Shown here: positions 24,917 to 34,104 of the stretch, one piece after another
Position numbering within the stretch: position 1 is the stretch's first letter
How the letters are laid out: every line of letters begins with the position of its first letter
From: JBCDJG01 sp038748065
GTDB taxonomy: Bacteria; Pseudomonadota; Gammaproteobacteria; Pseudomonadales; Halieaceae
Direction: 5' to 3'
Assembly: GCA_038748065.1 (NCBI GenBank)
Contig: JBCDJG010000002.1
Span: 98,864-162,863, forward strand
DNA length: 64,000 nucleotides
Translations under genes and position numbers: made by a program
The notes under the pieces: generated by a model
What the model saw: only the letters and a program-made list of their open reading frames with translations
Told to the model about the DNA's origin: nothing
The model's database searches: none

Positions 24917-27199
24917 TCAGTTGCGGTCGAACAGTTTCTCAAGAGCACGCCCTGCTTCTTTCTGAATCTTGCGCTGCGCCTCGTTGCGGGCGAGATCGGC
25001 GATGATGTCGCCGGTTTCCACGCTACACCAGTCTGCGGGTTCGCCGCTAAGCGCACCGCGGCAGTCCAGCGGCCACTCAAGACCCGTGTAGCGCTCGTTG
25101 ACCTCGCAGGCTGGGTCGAGCTTGCCCAGTGCGGGCGACAGCTTCGCCTTGAAGGTAACCCGAAACTCCTCCTGCAATAAATCGACCGCGCCCTCACCAG
25201 TGACGCCGGCGCCCGCCAGTTGAGCGCTGATTGGCTTGAGGATCGCCCGCCCTTCGCTCATGCGCATGTCAATGCCCAGCTTGCGGAAGGTGCTGTCTGC
25301 CGGCAGCTCATTTTGCATCTTGGCCTGGTTGACCAGGGCTACTGCGCTGCAAAGCTCTTTCTCTATGCCAATTCCCTTGAGCACGCTCTTGTTGGCGCGC
25401 AGCTTGATGGGGCCGTTCAGCGCTTCAAACAGCTGGTTTGCGGTCGTGCCGCGGCTGTTGAGCTGCCAATCCAGGTTCGCCTTGCCCTCAAGCATGGGCT
25501 CAGTTTCCAGTGCTGCAAGCAACTGTGCGATCTGCACACCCTTGATGTTGCCCTTGCTGTTGAAGCGTGCCTCATCCTCAGCAGCATTCAATGTGGCCTG
25601 CATATCCAGCTTGCCGCTGTAGGCCTCGCCGGTGAAGCTGGTGACACGAACGATTCCCTTATTGGCGCGCAGCTTGAGTTTCACGTTCTGCGCCGCGTAG
25701 TTCTCGTAACGAGCTTCATCTACCGTGATTTCCGCGCGGGTATCGATAGCGCGCAGCGGCTCCAGTGGCAGTGGCTCATCGCCGGTTGAGGCCGCGGCGT
25801 CAACCTGTTCGGCCTCTGCGGCCGCCTCAGGGCCGGCCAGCGCCAGTAGGGCTGGATCCAGCAGGTTCATATGCAGTTTGGCATCAATCTGCGGACTCGC
25901 GGTGCCGGCATAGCGAACCGAGCCCTTTGCCGTGACCTCACCCAGAGCGGCATCGAGTTTGACGTCTGCAAACTCTCGCGTCAGATCGATTCGACCCTCG
26001 GCGCTCATCGCCAGGGCTTGGCCTTGATAACTGCCACCGGCCAGGCTCACAGAAAGAGGGCCCGCGATACTTGCAATGAGTGCCTCCTGATCGACGCCCG
26101 CACCTTCCAGTGTCCAGCTGGCGTCTGCGATGCCCGTCAGGTCCTGATCCACGCCTGCCAAGCCCAGCAGCAGCGCCAGGTCCAGGCCGCCGACGTCGCC
26201 TGCGGTGTCCAGCGTAATGGACTTGCCCCCCGGGCCGGGCTCACGATAGGCGAGTGTGGCCTGACCCTTGGCGGTACCGCTCTGAATATCCAGTGCCAGG
26301 TCCGCATCCAGGGGATCCAGCCCGACTTCGCCCTTTGCATTGAGCTGAAGGGGGTCTGGGGTGGCGCCAGAAAGGATCAGCTGGAGCTCCCGCAAGTCGA
26401 CGGTGCCGCCGGCCGCGTCATAATTGATGTTGCCGAGGGTGTCGACGGTCAGTGGTTCCGGGGTCATGCCTGCCACCTTAATCTGCAGGCCTTCGAGGTT
26501 CAGGTCACCGCTCTCCAGAGCAAGGCGAAGATTGCCTGCCAACTCTACCGCGAGGTCCTGCTCGGGTAGTTGCACCGCACCGTCGACGGACACGGGGTCA
26601 CCGGCGAGGTTGACGGACTCTGCCAGCAGGCGCTCGATCTGGATGCGGGTCTCGACCCCCTCTGCATCGACCAGTGCAATGCTGGAATTCAGCACCTCGA
26701 CCTCATCGATTCTGATGGCCGGCACCGAAGCTGGGCTTGAAGGCTGCGCCCCTGCGGCCGGTTCGGCCGGGCCGGGCGTTGGCGCGGGGCGCTCGTCGAC
26801 TTGCGGTCGTTCTCCCTGCGGCGGCGCCTCGGGAGCGGGCGCTGCCGGCACCTGACGCAGGGTTGCATCGAGGCTGTCGATACGAATGGCGCCTACCTCA
26901 ACCTGGCCGGAGAGTAGCGGCCCAACGGCAACACCGATTGCCAATGCCTGCGCACGGATGGCGGCCTCCTCCTCTCCCGGCAGCGTCAGTGCGGCGTCCT
27001 CCAGTGCAATACCCAGTGTAGGAAATAGCGACAGGCTGACCTCACCACCCACCGCCAGGGTGGCGCCGGTCTGCTGTTCAAGCTGCTGCGTGGCAAAGCT
27101 GAGGATTTTGTCCTTATCAACCAGCAGCGGTACCAATATGGCTGCCAGTATGACCAGGACTACAGGAATACCGAGAACGATCAATAGGACGCGGCGCAT
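24917..27199 (-). CDS. AsmA family protein
   Basis: A 760-residue inner membrane-anchored periplasmic protein. A single N-terminal helix (VLLIVLGIPVVLVILAAILVPLLV) is followed by the AsmA N-domain DKDKILSFATQQLEQQTGATLAVGGEVSLSLFPTLGIALEDAAL. A proline- and alanine-rich linker lies near residues 115-150. The second half carries the AsmA C-domain (IRVTSFTGEAYSGKLDMQATL; GIGIEKELCSAVALVNQ). Family members are linked to lipid transfer between membranes. No partner gene is adjacent; the lipoprotein gene converges from the left and the M48 peptidase gene lies upstream on the same strand. Confidence 0.88.
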   Translation of the reverse strand: MRRVLLIVLGIPVVLVILAAILVPLLVDKDKILSFATQQLEQQTGATLAVGGEVSLSLFPTLGIALEDAALTLPGEEEAAIRAQALAIGVAVGPLLSGQVEVGAIRIDSLDATLRQVPAAPAPEAPPQGERPQVDERPAPTPGPAEPAAGAQPSSPASVPAIRIDEVEVLNSSIALVDAEGVETRIQIERLLAESVNLAGDPVSVDGAVQLPEQDLAVELAGNLRLALESGDLNLEGLQIKVAGMTPEPLTVDTLGNINYDAAGGTVDLRELQLILSGATPDPLQLNAKGEVGLDPLDADLALDIQSGTAKGQATLAYREPGPGGKSITLDTAGDVGGLDLALLLGLAGVDQDLTGIADASWTLEGAGVDQEALIASIAGPLSVSLAGGSYQGQALAMSAEGRIDLTREFADVKLDAALGEVTAKGSVRYAGTASPQIDAKLHMNLLDPALLALAGPEAAAEAEQVDAAASTGDEPLPLEPLRAIDTRAEITVDEARYENYAAQNVKLKLRANKGIVRVTSFTGEAYSGKLDMQATLNAAEDEARFNSKGNIKGVQIAQLLAALETEPMLEGKANLDWQLNSRGTTANQLFEALNGPIKLRANKSVLKGIGIEKELCSAVALVNQAKMQNELPADSTFRKLGIDMRMSEGRAILKPISAQLAGAGVTGEGAVDLLQEEFRVTFKAKLSPALGKLDPACEVNERYTGLEWPLDCRGALSGEPADWCSVETGDIIADLARNEAQRKIQKEAGRALEKLFDRN

Positions 27200-27262
27200 G
27201 ATGACTCCTTGCCGGGGTGGGGGATGTGCGTTGCGGTAATGTTAGCAGAACCGCACGTTTTC

Positions 27263-28807
27263 TCAGGCTTCTTCAGTCTCTGCGATGCGCGCCTTCTCCA
27301 CCGCGGTGCGAAGTCCGTCGGTGCTTGTGAAGCGGGTCTCGATGATTCTTCGTGAGCGCGGTTCCAGCTCACCCGGGACTTTCACCCTTGAAACCCGGGA
27401 TGTAGCCTGACCCTGCGCGTCAACGAATACCGCAATGACAACAACGCCCGTCAGCGTCACGGGCGTGAGGTTGTCCACGGCGATTGCGACCTTGCCATCC
27501 TGTACGCCGACCTGGGTACGGATGTACTTGTCGGGGTACTCGGCTAGCTCCAGTCTGATGAGCGCGACTAGCGCAGCCTGCCCAACCTCAGACTCGGACT
27601 GTGCTGCCACCTCATAATAGGCGATGGCCTGTTCGCGATCACCGCGGCGAAGCGCGAGGTCACCGAGGACCTTCTGGGCCAGTGCGTTCGGCAGGATGTC
27701 GTTGCATCTTTCAAGCGCTCGGGTAGCGCCATTCCAGTCCTCTAACTGGAAGCGTGCGTAACCCAGATGCAGGAAGAAACCGAAATACCCTGGATAAAGC
27801 CCGATAGCGCGATTGTAGTGTCGGCTCGCGTCCTCGTATCGCGCGGCCTGCAGGGCCAAATCGCCTTTCATTCCATGGAATTTCGCCTCCCTCGGCTGTA
27901 GCGAGATGGCTTTGTTGATCAATTGCTCGGCGCGGACATAGTCCTCGTCCTCGGCGGCTGCGAGCGCTGCATCCAGTGCATCGTAGGCAGGCTTGTCCCG
28001 TCGCAGATCAGCAATTGCCCGCTGGTAGCGCTCGCGGCCTACGTCAAGCTCGCCATTGCCCAGCTCCGCCGCGGTCTCCTGGTTGCGCCTGACGCGCTCT
28101 GCAGAGGGTGGGTGCGAGGCAAACAAGCCGTCGAGCCAGCTCGGGTCTGAGCCCTGGGATAAACGGACGAATGTCTGCTGTAAGTCTACGGCGGCCGCGG
28201 GGTCATAGCCTGCACGCACCATGTAGAGCATGCCGTATTCATCAGCCTCCAGCTCTGCTTCGCGACCGTAGCGAGAGTTGATAAGAGTGGCGCCGGCCAA
28301 TGCGCCACCGGCCAGTGCACCGCCGCGTCCACCCGTCAGGATGTCCGTGGCGACCACGCCGCTTTGTAAAAAAAGCCCACGCTCCTGACTCTTGGCGCCA
28401 TGCCGTGCCGCGGCGTGCACAATCTCGTGCCCTAGCACCGCTGCTAGTTCTGCCTCACTGCCCAGTTCCAGCAGCAGGCCGCGATTGATAGCCATTTTGC
28501 CGCCGGGCATGGCCCAGGCATTTGGCACGGAGCTATTGATGATATTGATGTCGTAGGGAAGATCGCGGTCGGATACCTGCGCGAGGCGCTGATTAACCGA
28601 TTGTACGTATAGGGTGAGTTCAGGATAGACAATGTAGTCGCCGCCCTGTACTTGTCGGGCGGGGCCGTAAGCGCGCGCACCCATCTGGATTTCCTGTGCC
28701 TCGGAGATAAGCTGTACTTCTCGCTCGCCTGTTACCGGGTTGGTACCACAGGCGGTACAAAGAGCCGCAGCTGCGGCGAGCAATAGAGTCCTGTAAATGC
28801 GGGGCAT
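27263..28807 (-). CDS. M48 family metallopeptidase lipoprotein with tetratricopeptide-like repeats
   Basis: A 514-residue exported lipoprotein (lipobox LCTAC, Cys20). The M48 zinc site is HEIVH (127-131), with the third ligand in EADEYGM. The N-domain has the SEAQEIQMGARAYGP block seen in Loi/BepA-type periplasmic peptidases. Residues about 280-420 form TPR-like helical repeats (EDYVRAEQLINKAISLQPRE; YEDASRHYNRAIGLYPGY). BepA has the same peptidase plus TPR plan and handles outer membrane protein quality control; the longer C-terminal tail here makes exact orthology uncertain. Confidence 0.88.
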   Translation of the reverse strand: MPRIYRTLLLAAAAALCTACGTNPVTGEREVQLISEAQEIQMGARAYGPARQVQGGDYIVYPELTLYVQSVNQRLAQVSDRDLPYDINIINSSVPNAWAMPGGKMAINRGLLLELGSEAELAAVLGHEIVHAAARHGAKSQERGLFLQSGVVATDILTGGRGGALAGGALAGATLINSRYGREAELEADEYGMLYMVRAGYDPAAAVDLQQTFVRLSQGSDPSWLDGLFASHPPSAERVRRNQETAAELGNGELDVGRERYQRAIADLRRDKPAYDALDAALAAAEDEDYVRAEQLINKAISLQPREAKFHGMKGDLALQAARYEDASRHYNRAIGLYPGYFGFFLHLGYARFQLEDWNGATRALERCNDILPNALAQKVLGDLALRRGDREQAIAYYEVAAQSESEVGQAALVALIRLELAEYPDKYIRTQVGVQDGKVAIAVDNLTPVTLTGVVVIAVFVDAQGQATSRVSRVKVPGELEPRSRRIIETRFTSTDGLRTAVEKARIAETEEA

Positions 28808-28912
28808 GAGGGTTCTCGGCCTGATGGAGGCACTATAACACGGGCGAATGGGCGCTCGGTTGGCGTGTCTATTTACACTCGACTGGCATGCGTTTAGCCT
28901 TGCGAGTCACTG

Positions 28913-29890
28913 ATGAAGCTCCCTGACCCGCCAAGTCTCTCCGTCATCGTTGTGGTGCACGATATGCCGCAGCAGGCGATGAACACCCTGCACAGCCTCA
29001 GCCCTGCCTATCAGCGCGGCGTCAGCGCGGGTGATTACGAGGTTCTGGTGATGGAAAACGCGTCCGCTAATACCCTGTCCGCCGAGGCCGTCCGCGCACT
29101 GGGTGAGAATTTTCACTATCAGCTGAGAGAGGAAAGCGGAGTGTCACCGGCGCCTGCAATCAACGCCGGCCTGGCGCGGTGTCGCGGCGCGTGGCTTGGC
29201 CTGTTGATTGACGGCGCTCGCATGCTGACGCCACGCGTGATTGATCTGGCGCTGCGTGCGCTTAGCCTTGGCAATGCCGTGGTTGCTGTGCCCGGCTACT
29301 ACCTGACCCGATCCGGCGCGACCGAGGGCGAAGGGGCCGAGATTCTGGCTGAGGAGTCTGCCCTGCTGGCTCGAAATCACTGGCGTGAAGACGGTTATGC
29401 GCTGTTTGACGCCGCCTGCTTCAGCAACGGGAACCGCCATGGATTCATGGAGCCGCTGATGGAGTGCAATGCGCTTTTTTGCGAGAAGGAACTGCTGCAC
29501 GGCATCGGAGGCGCTGACGAGCGCTTTAATTTGAGCGGGGGCGGTGCTTTGAACCTGCACCTTTATCGCCAGCTGGCAACGTCGCCGGGTACGCAGCTTT
29601 ATATGCTGGCCGGGGAGGGTAATTTCCACCAGTTTCACGGCGGCACCAGCACGACCGCAGGCGCTGAGCGAGACGAGCGGGTCAAGGCGTTCAAGGCGCA
29701 GCTCGACAGCCACTGGCCCGAAGGTTTTAAGGGCGTTCGTCGGGAGCCTGTTCTGTTCGGCCCCGTTGAGACCAGGGCGCTGCCCTTTCTCGAGGCCTCT
29801 TTGCACAGTACGGCCCTGCGTGCGCAGCGTCTCAAGGATCAGGGTCGGAAACTCTGGGAGGATGAACATCTGGCGGAGAGAGCCCCATGA
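28913..29890 (+). CDS. Family 2-like glycosyltransferase
   Basis: A 325-residue cytoplasmic protein of the GT-A fold. The N-terminus LSVIVVVHDMPQQAMNTLHSL and VLVMENAS are the nucleotide-sugar binding strands; the metal-binding motif is unusual, LLIDGARMLTP instead of DxD, so activity may rely on a D-G-A variant. NLSGGGALNLHLYRQLA aligns with the acceptor-side region of similar proteins. It overlaps the methyltransferase-like gene by 4 bases (ATGA), indicating coupled translation. These pairs often decorate surface polysaccharide. Acceptor and sugar are unknown. Confidence 0.8.
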   Translation: MKLPDPPSLSVIVVVHDMPQQAMNTLHSLSPAYQRGVSAGDYEVLVMENASANTLSAEAVRALGENFHYQLREESGVSPAPAINAGLARCRGAWLGLLIDGARMLTPRVIDLALRALSLGNAVVAVPGYYLTRSGATEGEGAEILAEESALLARNHWREDGYALFDAACFSNGNRHGFMEPLMECNALFCEKELLHGIGGADERFNLSGGGALNLHLYRQLATSPGTQLYMLAGEGNFHQFHGGTSTTAGAERDERVKAFKAQLDSHWPEGFKGVRREPVLFGPVETRALPFLEASLHSTALRAQRLKDQGRKLWEDEHLAERAP

Positions 29891-30738
29891 TCAGAGTCTG
29901 GCGACACGTTTTGCGGCCTTTGGTGGAAGCCATAGAGGGGCGCGTCATCCTCGAAATCGGCGCCGAGTTTGGCAAGAGCACACAGGTGCTGATTAACTAC
30001 GTGAGAGAGGTGGAAGGCCATCTGCACTGCATTGACCCGGTACCGATCTTCGATGCCGAGGGCCTGAAACGCGACAACGCGGACGTGCTGACCTTTTACC
30101 AGGACCTGAGTCTCAACGTGCTGGCCGATATTCATCCCGTCGACGTTGCCATGGTCGATGGCGACCATAACTGGTACACGGTGTACAACGAGCTAAAGAT
30201 GATCGAGGCCGCCCATGGCCACGACGCTTTGCGCCAGCCTCTGCTGTTCTGCCACGACATTGGTTGGCCCTATGGTCGGCGCGATCTGTATTATGACCCG
30301 AGCACGCTACCGGCCGAGTTCGTCAACGAGCACGCCCGTGAGGGCATACTGCCGAATCGCGATGAGCTGGTTCCGGGGCGTGGTATGAACCTCGATCTTC
30401 TCAATGCACGCCGCCTCGGTGGCCCGCGTAATGGCGTTCTGACCGGAGTGGAAGACTACATGGCCGAGTCGGCGCTGAACTTCCGCTTCCTTGAATTACC
30501 CTTCTTCTACGGGCTGGGTATCCTGATAACCGAAGAGCGGCTGGCCGCCAATGAGGCGCTTCGCGCCGAAGTAGAGAAACTGGAAAAGGCCCTGGCGGGT
30601 CGCGAGTTATTGGCCCTGTCGGAACACTTGCGGGTTGTCGAAGGTATTGTTCTGCAAAGTCTAAGCCGCAAGCTCAACGCCAGTGAAGAGCGTATCGCTG
30701 AGCTGGAACAGGCGCTTGAAGAGCTCAAGAAAGCGTAG
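29887..30738 (+). CDS. Class I SAM-dependent methyltransferase-like protein with C-terminal coiled coil
   Basis: A 283-residue protein. Residues 14-110 carry a Rossmann methyltransferase pattern: VILEIGAEFGKSTQVLINY, LHCIDPVP, and VDVAMVDGDHNWYTVYNELKMIE, close to the Methyltransf_24/CmcI group. The WPYGRRDLYYDP segment resembles that group too. Residues 210-283 form a strongly heptad-like helix (LEKALAGRELLALSEHL; ELEQALEELKKA), probably for dimerisation. It is coupled by overlap to the glycosyltransferase ahead and converges tail to tail (14 bases overlap) with the sulfotransferase. Confidence 0.78.
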   Translation: MIRVWRHVLRPLVEAIEGRVILEIGAEFGKSTQVLINYVREVEGHLHCIDPVPIFDAEGLKRDNADVLTFYQDLSLNVLADIHPVDVAMVDGDHNWYTVYNELKMIEAAHGHDALRQPLLFCHDIGWPYGRRDLYYDPSTLPAEFVNEHAREGILPNRDELVPGRGMNLDLLNARRLGGPRNGVLTGVEDYMAESALNFRFLELPFFYGLGILITEERLAANEALRAEVEKLEKALAGRELLALSEHLRVVEGIVLQSLSRKLNASEERIAELEQALEELKKA

Positions 30739-31627
30739 CCTCGATACCCTCGTAAATGGCAATGTCGCGCTCCAGTATGCGCCCGATAGTAGCCCCAAGG
30801 CTGGTGCCCGCTAGCAGGTCCTTGTTGACCTGCGGCAGCGGGAAGTTACGCCCTCGCGCTAATGGCAATCCCTCGCGAAGTGTTGCTAGCGCGTCCTCTC
30901 GGCTCATGGCGCTCTTGGCCTTGTGATGTGATGAAGTGAAAAGCTCACCGGCGGTGCTGGAGTCCCGCAGGCGGTATCGCGCCTCGAGCGAGCGGGCGAC
31001 CTGCGCGAAGTCTTCCAGGCGGAAGTGCTGCGGCTGCGCGAGATCGTAGAGCGTGCTCGACTGCGGCGAGTGATGCGGGTTGAGTTCTCCCGGCGCCTGT
31101 GTCTCCAGCCAATCAAGGTACTGCTCGAATGAATAGGCGGTGTCGACTGATGCCTCATCACCGAACAGATCGCGGATGACGCGCATGCGAAAGCGCATGG
31201 CGTTGTTTTCGACGCCGCGGGCGTGCAGCGTCGCAAGTCCCGGACTGCAGCTGTGGAGGAAGCAGCTGAAGGCCCGGCTCCAGGGGTCCCGCATGAAGTT
31301 AATGACGGGCAATCGCCGGCGGCGAAAGTCGCGCAGGATGCGCTGCCTGTGTCCGAGGTGTGCTCGCATCCACTCGTTCTGGAAGGCGTGGACATTAAGC
31401 GCCGTTTTGCTTGCGCGATAGGCCAGTGCCTCGTCCAGCAAGCCGGCGTGAAACAGATGCCACTTGAGAATGGTGGTACAACCGGATTTTTGCGACCACA
31501 GCGTGATAAAGGGCACCTTGGGATGCGCGAAAGGCGTACGCCGTCGCAACACCGGTAAATCCGGGTCAGGTGACGTCCGCCTGTTGCGGCCAAGACCCGG
31601 GATAAACCGGCTCAGAGAAAAAGGCAT
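30725..31627 (-). CDS. Sulfotransferase family protein
   Basis: A 300-residue cytoplasmic protein with the PAPS-binding 5'-phosphosulfate loop WSQKSGCTTILKW (about residues 44-56) and the 3'-phosphate site NFMRDPWSRAFSCFLHS (about 110-126), the layout of the Sulfotransfer_2 family. It would transfer sulfate to a carbohydrate or lipid head group. The gene converges with the glycosyltransferase/methyltransferase pair and could sulfate the same surface glycan; an arylsulfatase lies 2.5 kb away. No PAPS-forming genes are in view. Confidence 0.82.
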   Translation of the reverse strand: MPFSLSRFIPGLGRNRRTSPDPDLPVLRRRTPFAHPKVPFITLWSQKSGCTTILKWHLFHAGLLDEALAYRASKTALNVHAFQNEWMRAHLGHRQRILRDFRRRRLPVINFMRDPWSRAFSCFLHSCSPGLATLHARGVENNAMRFRMRVIRDLFGDEASVDTAYSFEQYLDWLETQAPGELNPHHSPQSSTLYDLAQPQHFRLEDFAQVARSLEARYRLRDSSTAGELFTSSHHKAKSAMSREDALATLREGLPLARGRNFPLPQVNKDLLAGTSLGATIGRILERDIAIYEGIEATLS

Positions 31628-31746
31628 GGGCTTGCTGTTGCAGGAAAATCAGGCGCGGAGTGTAGCAAGATCGCCGAAGCCGCGCTGCGCCTCGCGAACA
31701 AATTTTTGCAGCTCCTTAAGACACTTTCGCCTTTGCGATCCGGCGC

Positions 31747-31926
31747 TTAGAGTGCCAGGAGCGCCCGCACTGTCATGACGATAAGCATGATCGATGACAG
31801 CGCAAAAACCGGAAATCGCAGCATAACTTTGTTGCCGATGCTCTGTACCAGGGAGTGGGCGATGCGCAGTCCCACATAGGCCCAGGCGAGGTTGACCGCC
31901 AGGCCGTCGTCCGCGCCTGAGCGCAT
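31747..31926 (-). pseudogene. MAPEG-like C-terminal remnant
   Basis: A 59-codon frame reads NLAWAYVGLRIAHSLVQSIGNKVMLRFPVFALSSIML, which matches the second half of MAPEG/DUF membrane proteins (usually about 130 residues). Two in-frame stops lie within 15 bases upstream of ATG 31926, and the N-terminal helices are missing, so the original gene is truncated. An AAGGAAG motif precedes the ATG by four bases, so a short membrane peptide could still be made. The next gene upstream is unrelated. Confidence 0.55.
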
Positions 31927-32013
31927 GGGGCTTCCTTATGCTTACAGAGCGTGTTCTTAGATTTTTTGAGCATGGCGTCGCGCTGGCGGGACAGTGCTGC
32001 CACGTGGCGCCTA

Positions 32014-33978
32014 TTATTCCCCAGACGGCCCCGGTTCCACCAGATGCAGTCGGCTGCCTGCCTTGATGTTACGCAGAGCCGTTCGTTGGCCTGACGGCCA
32101 ACGAACCTCAATGTGTTGGGCGAGTGTGGCCTCGCCCAGACCGAAGTGCAGCACCTGCCAATGCTGATTGAGGCTATCGATACCACCGCTGTGCAGGCGT
32201 ATCTGCTCACCCCCCGCGGTACGGATGCGCACTTCTGCGCCAATAGCGTCGCGGTTCGACGTGCTGCCTTCCAATGAAATCTGCAGCCAGTTGCCTGGCT
32301 GGCCGCGGTTGCGCAGCAGTCGCGCCGGGACGCCCGGTAAGAGCCGGCTCTCATCTTGGCGACCGTAGTAGTGACGTGATCCCAGAAACAGGTCGAGCGC
32401 ACCGTTGTTGTCGTAATCAGCGATTGCAGCCAGGCTCCCCGGTAGAATCTCGCGTACGTGCAAGCCCGGGGCTTCATAGTCCCAGGCGGCGTCGACCTGG
32501 CGGGCGCTAAAGCGGCCGTGGCCATCATTATTGAGCAGTAGATCCGGCAGGTCAGTGAGTGGGGTGGCGCGCAGTGCATAGAGATCGACGTCGCCGTCGT
32601 TGTCGAAGTCCCCGGGCAGCAGCGACTGGGCGAGTAAGGCCTCATTCAGCCCCTCGATTTGCAGCGGAACCTTGCCCTGATCTGTAGCGAGATAGGGAGC
32701 AGGTGCGCCGCGCACGGTGCAGACATTGCCCAGAGCCTCGATATCGGCGTCGCCCGCTAAAGGTGTTAGGAGAAACTGCAGCGCATTTTCCTGCCCGGCT
32801 TTTTGCTGCACTTCGAGGTGCCACTCCAGGCTGGCGGGATCATAGTGAATCGCCATGCCCCCTGGGTTGCGAGCCGCCCTGGCAGGCGACGCATGAAAGC
32901 GTGTATCCATCGCAGAGAGAATGATGCTCGCGTAGGGCTCCGGCGCTTGGTTGGCACCCAGCACGGTATTCAACTCGGGGATGTCACGGGTGTTGAGTCT
33001 GACTGGATTTTCACTACGGAAGCGAATAACGCGGTCAGCGCCCGGCGGCAGGTACGCAAGGACTGATCCGTCGCGACCCTGGACGAAGCAGCTACCGGCC
33101 GCTAAGCGGGCCAGCTGGTAGACGAGATGGTCCAGTTCGCCGTCGCCGTCCAGATCGGCCTGCACGATCCGGCGTGGGAATGGCGCCAGCGCCGCGCCCG
33201 CAAAGTGATCGCCGATTCTCAAGGGCAGGGCTGCCGATCGCGGTGGCGCCTGTGGCGCCAGCAGCAGCTGCCAGCTGCCCTGCTGCTGCAAACGCTCGCC
33301 AGTGGGCAGATTTGCAACGAACTCGCCCTCACGCCAGCGCCATAGCCGGTTGCCACCCTCCGCTGTATCGGGTCGCCTGCCGTTGGTAACGAACACGTCA
33401 AGGCGGCCATCCCCATCCTCGTCGTACCACAGCCCAATGCGGCCTCGATCCATCGGTTGTGCGAGGCCCAGTGCGCCGCCCCGGTCGTAGAGCTTTCCGT
33501 CCCGCTGTTCGAACAGCATGCTCGGGGAGCCCGTGTCGTTGCGCCCTACGCCGCCACCGGCGACGACACTGAGATCCTGGTCGCCGTCATTGTCGAAGTC
33601 GACCCAGTAGGTCCCGTGGGCGTCCGTTTCAAAGGGTGCGGTGTGCAGGTTGGGCCATACGTTGTCAAAACCCTTACCTTGGCGGTTCAGGTAGAGGCGC
33701 GAGCGAAAGAAGCGGCTGTCCATCTGGTGGCCGGACAGCCACAGGTCATACCAGCCGTCGCCGTTGAAGTCTGTCCAGCCAAGGCTGCTGATATCGGTCT
33801 GGCTGAAAGACAGACCCAACACTGGCGCGACGTTTTCGAACAGCGGCGACGGTTTCTCTGCACTGGCAGATGACGTCAACAACAGGCCCAGGCCAACGCG
33901 GGCAAGTACGCGCGAGAGGCGCCAGCCGGGATGCACTTTGTGCGGTCCAAAATGGCCGTTGATGCACTGTTCAGGCAC
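32014..33978 (-). CDS. CRTAC1-like FG-GAP repeat protein with ASPIC/UnbV domain
   Basis: A 654-residue exported protein with a signal peptide near residues 18-41 (LARVGLGLLLTSSASA). The body carries calcium-binding FG-GAP repeats: DFNGDGWYDLWLS, DFDNDGDQDLSVV, DEDGDGRLDVFV, DLDGDGELDHLV, DFDNDGDVDLYAL and DYDNNGALDLFLG. This predicts a beta-propeller. The C-terminal ASPIC/UnbV domain (SNRDAIGAEVRIRTAGGEQIR..VLHFGLGEA..EVRWPSGQ) is diagnostic. The start is GTG 33978 with GAGGGA six bases ahead. Such proteins are cell surface or secreted; ligands are unknown. Divergent from the sulfatase gene. Confidence 0.9.
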   Translation of the reverse strand: MPEQCINGHFGPHKVHPGWRLSRVLARVGLGLLLTSSASAEKPSPLFENVAPVLGLSFSQTDISSLGWTDFNGDGWYDLWLSGHQMDSRFFRSRLYLNRQGKGFDNVWPNLHTAPFETDAHGTYWVDFDNDGDQDLSVVAGGGVGRNDTGSPSMLFEQRDGKLYDRGGALGLAQPMDRGRIGLWYDEDGDGRLDVFVTNGRRPDTAEGGNRLWRWREGEFVANLPTGERLQQQGSWQLLLAPQAPPRSAALPLRIGDHFAGAALAPFPRRIVQADLDGDGELDHLVYQLARLAAGSCFVQGRDGSVLAYLPPGADRVIRFRSENPVRLNTRDIPELNTVLGANQAPEPYASIILSAMDTRFHASPARAARNPGGMAIHYDPASLEWHLEVQQKAGQENALQFLLTPLAGDADIEALGNVCTVRGAPAPYLATDQGKVPLQIEGLNEALLAQSLLPGDFDNDGDVDLYALRATPLTDLPDLLLNNDGHGRFSARQVDAAWDYEAPGLHVREILPGSLAAIADYDNNGALDLFLGSRHYYGRQDESRLLPGVPARLLRNRGQPGNWLQISLEGSTSNRDAIGAEVRIRTAGGEQIRLHSGGIDSLNQHWQVLHFGLGEATLAQHIEVRWPSGQRTALRNIKAGSRLHLVEPGPSGE

Positions 33979-34104
33979 AAGTATCCCTCGGTACTGTTGC
34001 GCGGCTTATGGGGATTATTCATTGCCATCAAGAGGCCCGCAAGCCAGTGCAGGAGAACTGCTGGTAATGCGCCTGTGAGATAACGACGATAGAGGCCAGA
34101 AAAT

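Noticed and set aside
31773..32645. Minus-strand open frame of 290 codons overlapping the CRTAC1-like gene
   Set aside because: It is a shadow in another frame of the FG-GAP gene; the translation is Arg/Ser/Cys-rich with no domain.
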